In this document: one piece after another, positions 1-5,976 of the stretch
Numbering within the stretch: the stretch's first letter is position 1
Layout: every line of letters begins with the position of its first letter
DNA from: Candidatus Aminicenantota bacterium
GTDB taxonomy: Bacteria > Acidobacteriota > UBA6911 > RPQK01 > JAJDTT01
NCBI GenBank assembly: GCA_026706325.1
Contig: JAPOYZ010000324.1
Coordinates: 1 to 6,044, forward strand
Length of the DNA stretch: 6,044 bases
Direction: 5' to 3'
Made by a program: the position numbers and the translations under genes
Notes under the pieces: model-generated
What the model saw: the letters and a program-made list of their open reading frames with translations, nothing else
What the model was told of the DNA's origin: nothing
Databases searched by the model: none

Positions 1-1928
1 CGACCGCCTCCGTTACCAGCTGGGGCAACATCCGGATTCGGACCCGCGTGCCGGAGGGAGCCACCACGGGTCCGGTGGTGGTGACGGTCGGTACCCAGGC
101 GAGCGCCGGGGTTACCTTTACCGTGACCGATTCCGACTCCGACCGTGATTCGGACGATGTCGATCCCGGGGACCCGTCGCACTTTTCCCCCTCGGACCTC
201 ACCGGAACCAGCTTCACCCTGTACGGGACCCGGCTGAACGGATCTCTCGAACGGGTGACAGTGCTCTTCCTCGAAGGAAATCGATTCGAGGCGGCCGGGC
301 CCCGAAGCGGCAGCTACGACTATCACCCCACCGGTTCCTCGGCGGGAACGTTGACGCTGCAATACGACGGGGGCGGCTCCTGCGAGGTCGAACTCACTTT
401 CGACTCCATCAACTCGGGCACGTCCATCTTCAATTGCAGCAGCGGGGCCGGCCGAATCGGCAGGTTCCGGCTGACGGCAGGCACCACCTTCGTGCCCGTT
501 CTCCTCACCGCCGCCGGACGCAACAACTCCTTCTTCACTTCGGAGATGACCCTGACCAACCGCGGAGCTGGGGAGGCACGACTCCACTACACCTACAGGG
601 CCCACACCGGTGGAGGGACCGGCTCCGCCTCGGAGGTGCTTCCGGCAGGGCATCAACGGGTGGTGCCGGATGCGCTGGCGCACCTGAGGAGCCTGGGAAT
701 CCCCATTCCCGCGAGTGGGAAACGAATCGGGACGCTGCGGGTGGAGGCTCCGGTGGCCTCCCAGGTGGGCGTCCTGGTCCGGACCACCACGGACGTACCG
801 GACGGGCGAGCCGGTTTGGCCTATCCGGGGGTCGGGATGGAGGAGGGGTCTCATCCAGCCGTCTACCTGTGCGGACTGCGCCAGAACGAACAGGACCGCT
901 CCAACGTGGCCTTCCAGAACATGGGCGCCCCGGAAGACGGCCCCATCACCGTGAGGACAACCGTGTTCTCCGGGGACCCCGACGGGCCGGCGCCCCGGGT
1001 CCTGGAAGAGAAGGAGCTGCGGCCGGGAGGCTTTTACCAGTTTTCGGGAGTGCTGGGACAGGTCGCCAACGGCTACGTCAGAGTTGAGCGAGTCGAGGGA
1101 GGCGCGCCGCTCTACGCCTACGGGGTCATCAACGACCAGGTCAACTCCGACGGCTCCTTTGTCTTTCCGGTAGCGGAGAACTTTCCCGGTGAGGCCGCCG
1201 GACAGGTCCTGCCGGTGATCGTGGAGACCTCGAACTTCACCAGCGAAGTGGCGGTGACCAACTTCTCAGGCAAGCCCAAGGCGGTGAACTTCGGCTACAA
1301 GGACCAGGGAGTCGTAGCCTCCGGCGTCACGGTCAACCTGCGGGCGCTGCTCGCGGCCGGCGAACAGATGGTGTTTCCCGAGCTGGCGAAGGAGATTCAG
1401 CGAACCATCCGCACCGGGAACGGCTCGAGCGGCAACCTGGCGGGCCCTCTGTTCGCGACCGTGGACGATGGAAACCTGGAGGGAATCGTGGTCGGAGCCC
1501 GGACGGTGGCGCAGGCCCTGATCGCGGGAGGACAATACGGCGTCTCCTACAACGCGGCGCCCTACGGTTCGGCCTTCAGCCGGGTGGCCTGGGTCGAGGG
1601 CCTGCAGCAGAACCGGGAGAGCCGCAGCAACCTGGCCCTGGTCAACACCGGAGAAGTCGACGACAGCGATAGCGTCTTCAGCATAGAGATATACGACGGG
1701 GACTCGGGGCTGCTGGTCACGACCATTACCGGCAGGACCCTCGCTGCCCGGGGATGGCGTCAGTTCGACAGCATTCTCCTCAACTTCGCCCAGGGAACCA
1801 CCCAGGGATACGTCCGGATCCACAAGATCTCCGGCAACAACCCCTTTCTGGCCTATGGGGTGATCAACGACGGCGGCAGCCCCGGGGAACGGAGCGGAGA
1901 CGGCGCCTACATCCCGGCAAGGGAGTAG
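1..1928 (+). CDS. Large modular IPT/TIG-domain exported protein, C-terminal part (5' end outside window)
   Basis: The reading frame is already open at position 3, so the first possible start inside the window (GTG at 48) is not the real start: the residues before it (TASVTSWGN, then RIRTRV) align with the last IPT/TIG domain of the paralogue at 2698-5442. Counting from position 3, 641 residues are visible. They comprise the end of an IPT/TIG domain (to about 42), an Asp/Ser linker (43-59), and a beta-rich domain starting at LTGTSFTL (residue 66) with C127 and C145. Two A modules then begin near residues 163 (FVPVLL..NNSFFTSEMTLTNRG) and 401, alternating with two B modules near 286 (LCGLRQNEQDRSN) and 529 (WVEGLQQNRESRSN). 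It ends GDGAYIPARE with no membrane anchor or recognised sorting tail. It is probably a Sec-exported surface or extracellular protein. IPT/TIG domains are Ig-like folds; the substrate or partner is unknown. The signal peptide and earlier IPT domains presumably lie upstream. Confidence 0.9.
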   Translation, partial: TASVTSWGNIRIRTRVPEGATTGPVVVTVGTQASAGVTFTVTDSDSDRDSDDVDPGDPSHFSPSDLTGTSFTLYGTRLNGSLERVTVLFLEGNRFEAAGPRSGSYDYHPTGSSAGTLTLQYDGGGSCEVELTFDSINSGTSIFNCSSGAGRIGRFRLTAGTTFVPVLLTAAGRNNSFFTSEMTLTNRGAGEARLHYTYRAHTGGGTGSASEVLPAGHQRVVPDALAHLRSLGIPIPASGKRIGTLRVEAPVASQVGVLVRTTTDVPDGRAGLAYPGVGMEEGSHPAVYLCGLRQNEQDRSNVAFQNMGAPEDGPITVRTTVFSGDPDGPAPRVLEEKELRPGGFYQFSGVLGQVANGYVRVERVEGGAPLYAYGVINDQVNSDGSFVFPVAENFPGEAAGQVLPVIVETSNFTSEVAVTNFSGKPKAVNFGYKDQGVVASGVTVNLRALLAAGEQMVFPELAKEIQRTIRTGNGSSGNLAGPLFATVDDGNLEGIVVGARTVAQALIAGGQYGVSYNAAPYGSAFSRVAWVEGLQQNRESRSNLALVNTGEVDDSDSVFSIEIYDGDSGLLVTTITGRTLAARGWRQFDSILLNFAQGTTQGYVRIHKISGNNPFLAYGVINDGGSPGERSGDGAYIPARE

Positions 1929-1971
1929 GGGGGCGGTGCGGGCCAGGGCCGGGTCAGGAAGGAAAGGAGCT

Positions 1972-2061
1972 ATCCACGAAGGGCACCAGGAAAGGCGCCG
2001 AGAGAAAAGAGAAAAGATTTATCCACGAAGACACACGAAGGACCACGAAGTCGCACCAAGG
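1972..2061 (+). repeat. Degenerate ACGAAG-type intergenic direct repeats
   Basis: ATCCACGAAG occurs at 1972-1981 and again at 2021-2030. The second copy continues as a short-period array (CCACGAAG, ACACACGAAG, ACCACGAAG, GCACCAAG) with a unit of about 9-10 bases. The spacer between the two copies is A/G-rich (AGAGAAAAGAGAAAAG). Such CCACGAAG arrays are common non-coding debris in environmental bacterial genomes; I know of no function for them. Confidence 0.7.
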
Positions 2062-2102
2062 GGTCGGAGCAGGCTCGAGCGGGATTCGCCAAAGGTCGGA
2101 AA

Positions 2103-2199
2103 GGGGGGAGCATAGGGGACGTTGTTGAATTCTGGAACTAACGTACCGGCTTCCCAAGCTGTTCCAGTAATTCAACAACGTCCCCTGTGGCCTCCACCC
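2103..2199. repeat. Long near-perfect inverted repeat (REP/MITE-like hairpin)
   Basis: The left arm 2114-2138 (AGGGGACGTTGTTGAATT then CTGGAAC) is the reverse complement of 2161-2186 apart from one bulged T at 2168. The stem extends outward to 2111/2189 with one G-T wobble. After a two-base bulge it can continue to 2103/2199 with one mismatch. The loop is 22 nt (2139-2160). No T-run follows on either side, so an intrinsic terminator is unlikely. A palindrome of this size beginning GGGGACGTTGTTGAA resembles palindromes mobilised by REP-associated or IS200-like Y1 transposases, or a MITE. This identification is inferred; no transposase gene is present here. Confidence 0.75.
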
Positions 2200-2208
2200 G
2201 AATCGTGA

Positions 2209-2238
2209 TTTTTGTGCCTTTTGTGCTTTTTGTGGTCA
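2209..2238 (-). repeat. Short A-rich repeat, CACAAAA type
   Basis: Three consecutive units, TTTTTGTGCC, TTTTGTGC and TTTTTGTGG, read on the minus strand as CCACAAAAA, GCACAAAA, GGCACAAAAA. This is the same class of nine- to ten-base YCAC(A/G)AA array as 1972-2061 but in the opposite orientation, so the hairpin at 2103-2199 sits between two oppositely oriented arrays. Confidence 0.55.
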
Positions 2239-2412
2239 GACGGCACTTTTCACCAGGTCGCACCCGATATTGAAATAGGCAGAGCCTCAGGTTTGCCGGC
2301 AAGATGACCGGCCCGGCATAAGGGCACTGGAGACTCCCCATTACAAATCCTGTATATCCTATGCATCGATGTGAATCCCGCGGCGCCAGTCAGCAGCGCC
2401 GTCCCTGCCGGG

Positions 2413-2441
2413 TTTTCTTCCAGCGCCCTTTCCCGTAAGAT
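2413..2441 (+). promoter_or_regulatory. Weak sigma70-like promoter candidate for the 61-aa gene
   Basis: TAAGAT at 2436-2441 is a fair -10 element. A poor -35 candidate, TTTTCT at 2413-2418, lies 17 bases upstream. Transcription would start near 2448, giving a leader of about 30 nt before the ATG at 2478. Only half of the -35 positions match the consensus, so this is a suggestion based mainly on spacing and location. Confidence 0.25.
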
Positions 2442-2466
2442 AGCGCCAATTTTTCCGGTTACAGAG

Positions 2467-2471
2467 AGGAG
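2467..2471 (+). promoter_or_regulatory. Ribosome-binding site of the 61-aa gene
   Basis: AGGAG within a purine-rich run (AGAGAGGAGAG) lies 6 nt before the ATG at 2478. This is a near-ideal Shine-Dalgarno and the main argument that this short gene is translated. Confidence 0.7.
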
Positions 2472-2477
2472 AGTTCC

Positions 2478-2663
2478 ATGAAAGACAAGACCGATCAAGC
2501 CATCCCGTTGGAAGAGGCCAAGGTGGAGTTCCTGGAGCGGATGGTGGAGGCCCATGGCCTGTCCGACATCGGCAAGGCGGTGCGCTGCCTGATCGACTAC
2601 GCTCGGGAGAACCCCGACCGGCAGGCCCTAATCTTCGGAGAGGTGCGCTGCATCGACTGCTAG
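2478..2663 (+). CDS. Small hypothetical protein, possible ribbon-helix-helix fold with C-terminal CxxC
   Basis: This encodes a 61-aa soluble protein of unknown function with no signal peptide or membrane segment. A short extended segment (QAIPLEE, 7-13) is followed by an amphipathic helix (about 12-26), a turn (HGLSD, 26-30) and a second helix (31-44). This order resembles the ribbon-helix-helix (Arc/CopG) fold, which binds DNA as a dimer. The tail ends FGEVRC..C, with C58 and C61 forming a CxxC at the extreme C-terminus; C37 lies in the second helix. I have the impression that proteins of this shape recur as conserved hypotheticals, but I cannot name a family. The ATG has a strong AGGAG 6 nt upstream. 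The gene ends 34 bp before the ATG of the large exported protein, so the two are probably co-transcribed and it could regulate that gene. Evidence that it is real: a good RBS, helical sequence and no overlap with a better frame. Confidence 0.75.
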   Translation: MKDKTDQAIPLEEAKVEFLERMVEAHGLSDIGKAVRCLIDYARENPDRQALIFGEVRCIDC

Positions 2664-2683
2664 GACGGACGAGGAAGCGTTGC

Positions 2684-2691
2684 AGAGAGAG
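2684..2691 (+). promoter_or_regulatory. Ribosome-binding site that favours the ATG at 2698
   Basis: AGAGAGAG lies 6 nt before ATG 2698. An in-frame TTG at 2680 would add six residues (to give MQRECS before MKLAPP). It has GAGGAAG at 2671-2677, only 2 nt away, which is too close. ATG 2698 also gives a normal signal peptide N-terminus. Confidence 0.55.
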
Positions 2692-2697
2692 TGCTCC

Positions 2698-5442
2698 ATG
2701 AAGCTCGCACCACCATGGTCGGGTTACAGGTATCTCCGGCTGGAAAGCAGGGCTGCTGCTGTTGTGCTGGCGCTGGCGGCCGTGGCCGCCCCTCCCCACC
2801 TGGCGGCTCAAACGCCCGCGCCCGTCATCGAAAAGCTGACCCCCGATTCAGGCCGGGTGGGAACCAACGTAAAGGTCAAGGGGTCCAATTTCGGGACCAC
2901 CGAGGGAAGCGTGACCTTCAATGGCACGGCCGGATCGCCCACCAGTTGGGAGAACGACAAGATCCAGGTAAAGGTTCCGGAGGGGGCGACAGACGGGCCG
3001 GTGGTGGTGACGACCTCCGGTGGGCAGTCGAGTGCCGGAGTCGATTTCGACGTGACCAGCACCCCTACCGGGCCGATCATCTCCAAGCTTGAGCCCGATT
3101 CGGGCCCTGTGGACACCGAGGTCAAGATCAAGGGCCTGAACTTCGGCGAGACCCGGGGTTCGGTCACCTTCAATGGGGTGAGCGCCTCCAGTATCGAGGG
3201 TTGGAATGACAAGAAGGTCCGTGCAGTCGTCCCGTCGACAGCGACGACCGGTTCGGTGGTGGTCACCACCTCCGGCGGGGAGACAAGCAACGGGGTCACC
3301 TTCACCGTGACCACCGGCGTGCCGGTCATCTCCAAGCTGGAACCCGATGAGGGCGCGGTGGGCGACGAGATCAAGATCAAGGGTTCCAACTTCGGCAAAC
3401 AGGCGGGCACGGTGACCTTCAATGGCGTGAACGCCTCCCCCCACCATTGGAACCACGAGATCATTCGGGCTCGAGTGCCGGATGGCGCCACCACCGGCCC
3501 GGTGGTGGTGACGGTCGGTAGTCGGTCGAGCAACGGAGTCACCTTCACCGTGACCGGATCCGACGGTGACCGCGACGAGGACGAGTCGGGGCCCGATCCG
3601 GACGATCGGGACACGGACGATCCCGATTCGGAAGACCCTGATTCGGAAGATCCCGATGGGGAGGACCCCGGTCTGGCCAACCCGGCGGACTTCTCTTCCT
3701 CGGAACTGACCGGAACCAGCTTCACCCTGCACGGGACCCGCCTGGACGGCTCTCCGGAACGGGTCACGCTGCTCTTCGCTGATGGAAACCGATTCGAGAC
3801 ATCCGGGTCCCGAACCGGCAGCTACGACTATCGATCCACGGGCTCCTCGACCGGAACGCTGACTCTGCAATACGACGACGGCGGCTCCTGCGAGGTCGAG
3901 TTGGCTTTCGACTCGGTCAATTCGGGGGCCTCCAGCTTCGATTGCAGCGGCGGGGGCGGGGGCAGCGGCATGTTCCGGCTGACGGCCGGCACCACCTTCG
4001 TGCCCGTGCTCCTCAAGGCCACCGGACGCAACAACTCCTTCTTCACCTCTGAGATGACTCTGACCAATCGGGGGGCAAGCAAGGTTACGCTCCACTACAC
4101 CTACACCGCCCACCGCGGGGGGGGGGGAACCGGCTCCGCCTCGGAGGTGCTTCCGGCAGGGCATCAGCGGGTGGTAGCGGATGCGCTGGAGCACCTCAGA
4201 AGCCTGGGAGTCCCCATTCCCATCGAGGGGGACCGCCTGGGCACGCTGAGGGTGGAGGGACCGGTGGCCTCCCAGGTGGGCGTCCTCGTCCGGACCACCA
4301 CGGACGTCCCCGACGGGCGCGCCGGCCTGGCCTACCCCGGAATCGGAGCGGCGGAGGGATTTCACCAGGCTGTCTATCTTTGCGGACTGCGCCAGGACGA
4401 GCAGGACCGCTCCAACGTGGCCTTCCAGAACATGGGCGCCCCGGAGGAGGGAGGCATTACGCTGAGGACAACCGTGTTCTCGGGCGATCCCGACGGGCCG
4501 GCTCCCCGGGTCCTGGAAGAGAAAGAGCTGCAACCCGGAGGCTTCTACCAGTTTTCGAGCGTGTTGGGCAGCCTCGCCAACGGCTACGTCAGGGTGGAGC
4601 GGGTGGGGGGAAGCGCGCCCTTCTACGCCTACGGCGTCATCAACGACCAGGTCAACTCCGACGGCTCCTTCGTGTTCCCGATCGAGCAAGGCTTTCCCGA
4701 CGAAGCCGCCGGACAGACCCTGCCGGTTATGGTGGAGACCTCGAACTATTCCAGCGAGTTGATGCTGACCAACCTCTCGGCGACGCCCAAGGCGTTGGCT
4801 CTCAGATTCGTGGCCCACGGAATCCCGACTCCCGACCACTCGGTCACCACCCAGGCGCCGCTGGCCGCCGGCCGGCAACTGGTGATTCCCGAGGCAATAA
4901 AGTTGGTTCGCAGCCAGGGGCAGGCCGGCACGGGTTCGACCGGCGGTGACCTGATCGGCCCACTGTTCGTGACAGAGGCCGACGGGGACCTGGAGGGAAT
5001 CGTGGTCGCGGCCCGGACCGTCACCCCGGCCCTGGTCGCCGGAGGCCGGTACGGCGTCTCCTACAACGCCGTGCCCTACGGTTCGGCCTTCAGCCGCGAG
5101 GCCTGGGTGGAGGGGCTGCAGCAGAACCGGGAGAGCCGCAGCAACCTGGCTCTGGTCAACACCGGAGAGGTCGACGACAGCGAGAATGTCTTCAACATCG
5201 AAATCTACGACGGAGATACGGGCCTGCTGGTCACAACCGTTACCGGCAGGACAGTCCCCGCCCGGGGATGGCATCAGATCGACAGCATTCTCCGCAACCA
5301 TGCCAGGGACACCACCCAGGGATATGTCCGAATCCAAATGACCTCGGGCAACAACCCCTTCCTGGCCTACGGGGTGATCAACGACGGCGGCACCCCCGGG
5401 GAACGCAGCGGCGACGGCGCTTATATCCCGGCGAGGGAGTAG
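2698..5442 (+). CDS. Secreted modular IPT/TIG-domain protein with A-B-A-B C-terminal modules
   Basis: A 914-aa exported protein. Residues 1-37 form a Sec signal peptide: basic R11/R14/R18, hydrophobic AAAVVLALAAVAA, probable cleavage near LAA|QTP. Three IPT/TIG Ig-like domains follow (about 42-125, 126-208, 209-286), each with P.I.KL.PD.G, a KG.NFG turn, VTFNG and a TTG.VVVT ending. Next come an Asp-rich linker (287-325) and a beta-rich domain (332-430; GSYDY, TGTLTLQYDDGGSC) with C398 and C416 as a possible disulfide. Two A modules (from about 434 and 673) alternate with two B modules (from about 558 and 802). B modules share GL.Q....RSN.A, GYVR and AYGVIND. It ends GDGAYIPARE with no anchor or recognised secretion tail. 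It is a tandem paralogue of the gene ending at 1928. An uninterrupted G11 run lies at codons 474-477. The function is unknown; a cell-surface or extracellular binding role is inferred from the IPT domains. Confidence 0.93.
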   Translation: MKLAPPWSGYRYLRLESRAAAVVLALAAVAAPPHLAAQTPAPVIEKLTPDSGRVGTNVKVKGSNFGTTEGSVTFNGTAGSPTSWENDKIQVKVPEGATDGPVVVTTSGGQSSAGVDFDVTSTPTGPIISKLEPDSGPVDTEVKIKGLNFGETRGSVTFNGVSASSIEGWNDKKVRAVVPSTATTGSVVVTTSGGETSNGVTFTVTTGVPVISKLEPDEGAVGDEIKIKGSNFGKQAGTVTFNGVNASPHHWNHEIIRARVPDGATTGPVVVTVGSRSSNGVTFTVTGSDGDRDEDESGPDPDDRDTDDPDSEDPDSEDPDGEDPGLANPADFSSSELTGTSFTLHGTRLDGSPERVTLLFADGNRFETSGSRTGSYDYRSTGSSTGTLTLQYDDGGSCEVELAFDSVNSGASSFDCSGGGGGSGMFRLTAGTTFVPVLLKATGRNNSFFTSEMTLTNRGASKVTLHYTYTAHRGGGGTGSASEVLPAGHQRVVADALEHLRSLGVPIPIEGDRLGTLRVEGPVASQVGVLVRTTTDVPDGRAGLAYPGIGAAEGFHQAVYLCGLRQDEQDRSNVAFQNMGAPEEGGITLRTTVFSGDPDGPAPRVLEEKELQPGGFYQFSSVLGSLANGYVRVERVGGSAPFYAYGVINDQVNSDGSFVFPIEQGFPDEAAGQTLPVMVETSNYSSELMLTNLSATPKALALRFVAHGIPTPDHSVTTQAPLAAGRQLVIPEAIKLVRSQGQAGTGSTGGDLIGPLFVTEADGDLEGIVVAARTVTPALVAGGRYGVSYNAVPYGSAFSREAWVEGLQQNRESRSNLALVNTGEVDDSENVFNIEIYDGDTGLLVTTVTGRTVPARGWHQIDSILRNHARDTTQGYVRIQMTSGNNPFLAYGVINDGGTPGERSGDGAYIPARE
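3619..3672 (+). repeat. In-frame 15-nt tandem repeat encoding DPDSE
   Basis: Units lie at 3619-3633 (GATCCCGATTCGGAA), 3634-3648 and 3649-3663, with a partial fourth (3664-3672). They encode DPDSE DPDSE DPDGE DPG in the Asp-rich linker after the third IPT domain. The unit length is a multiple of three, so copy-number change alters linker length without frameshift. The paralogue has no such array and a linker 27 residues shorter. Ca2+ binding is conceivable from the spaced Asp residues but unproven. Confidence 0.85.
4117..4127 (+). repeat. G11 homopolymer within coding sequence
   Basis: Eleven consecutive G bases encode Gly474-477 (GGG GGG GGG GGA) in the first A module of the large exported protein. 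Loss of one G brings an in-frame TAG at 4175-4177, about 16 codons later. Gain of one G enters a frame that I read as open until 4949. The paralogue has only GGTGGAGGG at the matching place (about 610-618). The tract is therefore a potential slippage site, or a place to suspect a sequencing length error. Confidence 0.9.
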
Positions 5443-5453
5443 CTCCCCCTTCC

Positions 5454-5828
5454 CTACCCTCTTCCGTAGCGGTCTTCCAGGCGGACGATGTCCTCCTCGT
5501 CGAACTCTCCGAAGGCGATCTCCAGCCAGCGGCTGGGACGGGGACCCGCACCCGCGGCCCGATGCCGGGTTTGGCGGGGGATGTAGATCTCCTCGCAGGG
5601 CTCCGCTTCCCAGGTCCGCTCTCCCACGGTCACCCGCAATCCCGGGTCGAGAGCCACCCAGAGCTCGTCCCGGTGGCGGTGAAGCTGCAGCGAAAGCACC
5701 TGCCCGGGGTTGACGGTAATGATCTTGACCGTGCTCGCCCGGTTGTGGGTGAAGCGGCGAAAGGCCCCCCAGGGCCTCTGCTCCCGGTAGATCAGGGATC
5801 GGGGATCGTCCTGTGGGTCCTGTGGCAT
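5454..5828 (-). CDS. Stand-alone cupin of the type II phosphomannose isomerase C-terminal family
   Basis: A 124-aa cytosolic cupin. It begins with the family's RPWG.F motif (18-23), then VKIITVNPGQVLSLQ (34-48), the metal-binding set H50, H52 and E55 (H-x-H-x-x-E), a later IYIPRQTRH with H89 as likely fourth ligand, and the closing EDIVRLEDRYGR (112-123). These match the C-terminal domain of bifunctional ManC/AlgA proteins (mannose-1-phosphate guanylyltransferase/phosphomannose isomerase), which interconverts mannose-6-phosphate and fructose-6-phosphate. No nucleotidyltransferase domain is present, so this is the short single-domain form, and whether it isomerises mannose-6-phosphate or another sugar is unknown. 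The ATG at 5826-5828 has AGGAAGG 7 nt upstream. It is divergent from a probable dTDP-glucose dehydratase, which fits nucleotide-sugar or polysaccharide metabolism. It is convergent with the large exported protein, with an 11-bp gap. Confidence 0.88.
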   Translation of the reverse strand: MPQDPQDDPRSLIYREQRPWGAFRRFTHNRASTVKIITVNPGQVLSLQLHRHRDELWVALDPGLRVTVGERTWEAEPCEEIYIPRQTRHRAAGAGPRPSRWLEIAFGEFDEEDIVRLEDRYGRG

Positions 5829-5835
5829 AATGTGG

Positions 5836-5842
5836 CCTTCCT
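5836..5842 (-). promoter_or_regulatory. Ribosome-binding site of the cupin gene
   Basis: On the minus strand AGGAAGG stands 7 nt before the ATG at 5828. It supports that ATG as the start and places the RPWG motif at residue 18, close to the N-terminus, as expected for single-domain members. Confidence 0.6.
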
Positions 5843-5899
5843 GCAGTCGATTGCGGTCATGGATCCCAGCTAGCCTAGACGATCGGCGCGGGCAACCTC

Positions 5900-5917
5900 A
5901 AGCCGGAATGCCGGTTT
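5900..5917. other. Small inverted repeat in the divergent intergenic region
   Basis: AAGCCGG and CCGGTTT flank a 4-nt AATG loop; one pair is a G-T wobble. It lies between the divergent cupin and dehydratase genes and could be an operator or a minor hairpin. It is short and occurs in GC-rich DNA, so it may be chance. I found no convincing sigma70 -35/-10 pair in 5829-5976. Confidence 0.25.
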
Positions 5918-5962
5918 CGCCGCCCACCGGTCGGAGGGGAGGGGAACCGGGGCCGGCCGCGG

Positions 5963-5969
5963 GGAGGGA
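5963..5969 (+). promoter_or_regulatory. Ribosome-binding site of the dehydratase gene
   Basis: GGAGGGA lies 7 nt before ATG 5977. It favours this ATG over the in-frame ATG at 5986, which would start the protein as MLVAGG and lacks a well-spaced purine motif. Confidence 0.6.
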
Positions 5970-5976
5970 CGACCGG

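Larger units (their letters stand above)
1929..2477. other. Repeat-rich intergenic region, no convincing gene
   Basis: About 550 bp separate the stop of the first large gene from the 61-aa gene. From left to right it holds a G-rich stretch after the stop, ACGAAG-type direct repeats (1972-2061), a long hairpin (2103-2199), a T-rich repeat (2209-2238), a GCCGG..CCGGC weak inverted repeat near 2296-2312, an AT-rich patch (2341-2370) and a weak promoter candidate (2413-2441). Short open frames crossing it on both strands are interrupted by the repeats and have no good ribosome-binding site. I see no U-tract terminator after the upstream gene. Confidence 0.75.
3430..5442 (+). repeat. Second copy of a long coding duplication (first copy 3-1928)
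   Basis: Position 3 aligns with 3430 and the homology continues to both stop codons. Coding homology is strong, with exact runs such as 44 nt at 891-934 and 4402-4445. The copies differ in length by 87 nt: 27 codons in the Asp-rich linker, one Gly codon at the G tract and one codon in the diverged A2 segment. The similarity stops at the TAG codons: 1929 onward and 5443 onward are unrelated. Confidence 0.85.

Noticed and set aside
48..50. GTG considered as the true start of the first large gene.
   Set aside because: The frame is open to the left edge and the upstream residues align with the middle of an IPT domain in the paralogue, so the gene begins outside the window.
1266..1823. Minus-strand 185-codon open frame inside the first large gene.
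   Set aside because: It occupies the same antisense position and composition as the 829-codon frame in the paralogue, so it is a by-product of the conserved plus-strand coding sequence.
2103..2199. The long hairpin considered as a transcription terminator.
   Set aside because: No T-run follows either arm, and it lies about 175 bp beyond the upstream stop codon; a mobile palindrome fits better.
1954..2341. Short minus-strand open frames across the repeat region (74 and 67 codons).
   Set aside because: They read through the hairpin and the ACGAAG and CACAAAA arrays, and have no supporting ribosome-binding site or recognisable protein features.
2359..2811. Minus-strand 150-codon frame opposite the 61-aa gene.
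   Set aside because: It is rich in Arg/Pro/Ser, overlaps both a better-supported gene and the signal-peptide region of the next, and shows no domain.
4380..4949. Plus-strand 189-codon frame overlapping the large exported protein.
   Set aside because: It is an Arg/Gly/Pro-rich out-of-frame reading of GC-rich coding sequence. It matters only as the frame entered if the G tract gained one base.
2848..5337. An 829-codon open frame on the minus strand, antisense to the large exported protein.
   Set aside because: It mirrors the codon pattern of a GC-rich gene, encodes low-complexity His/Gly/Val-rich sequence with no recognisable domain, and the plus strand has a signal peptide and clear IPT domains.
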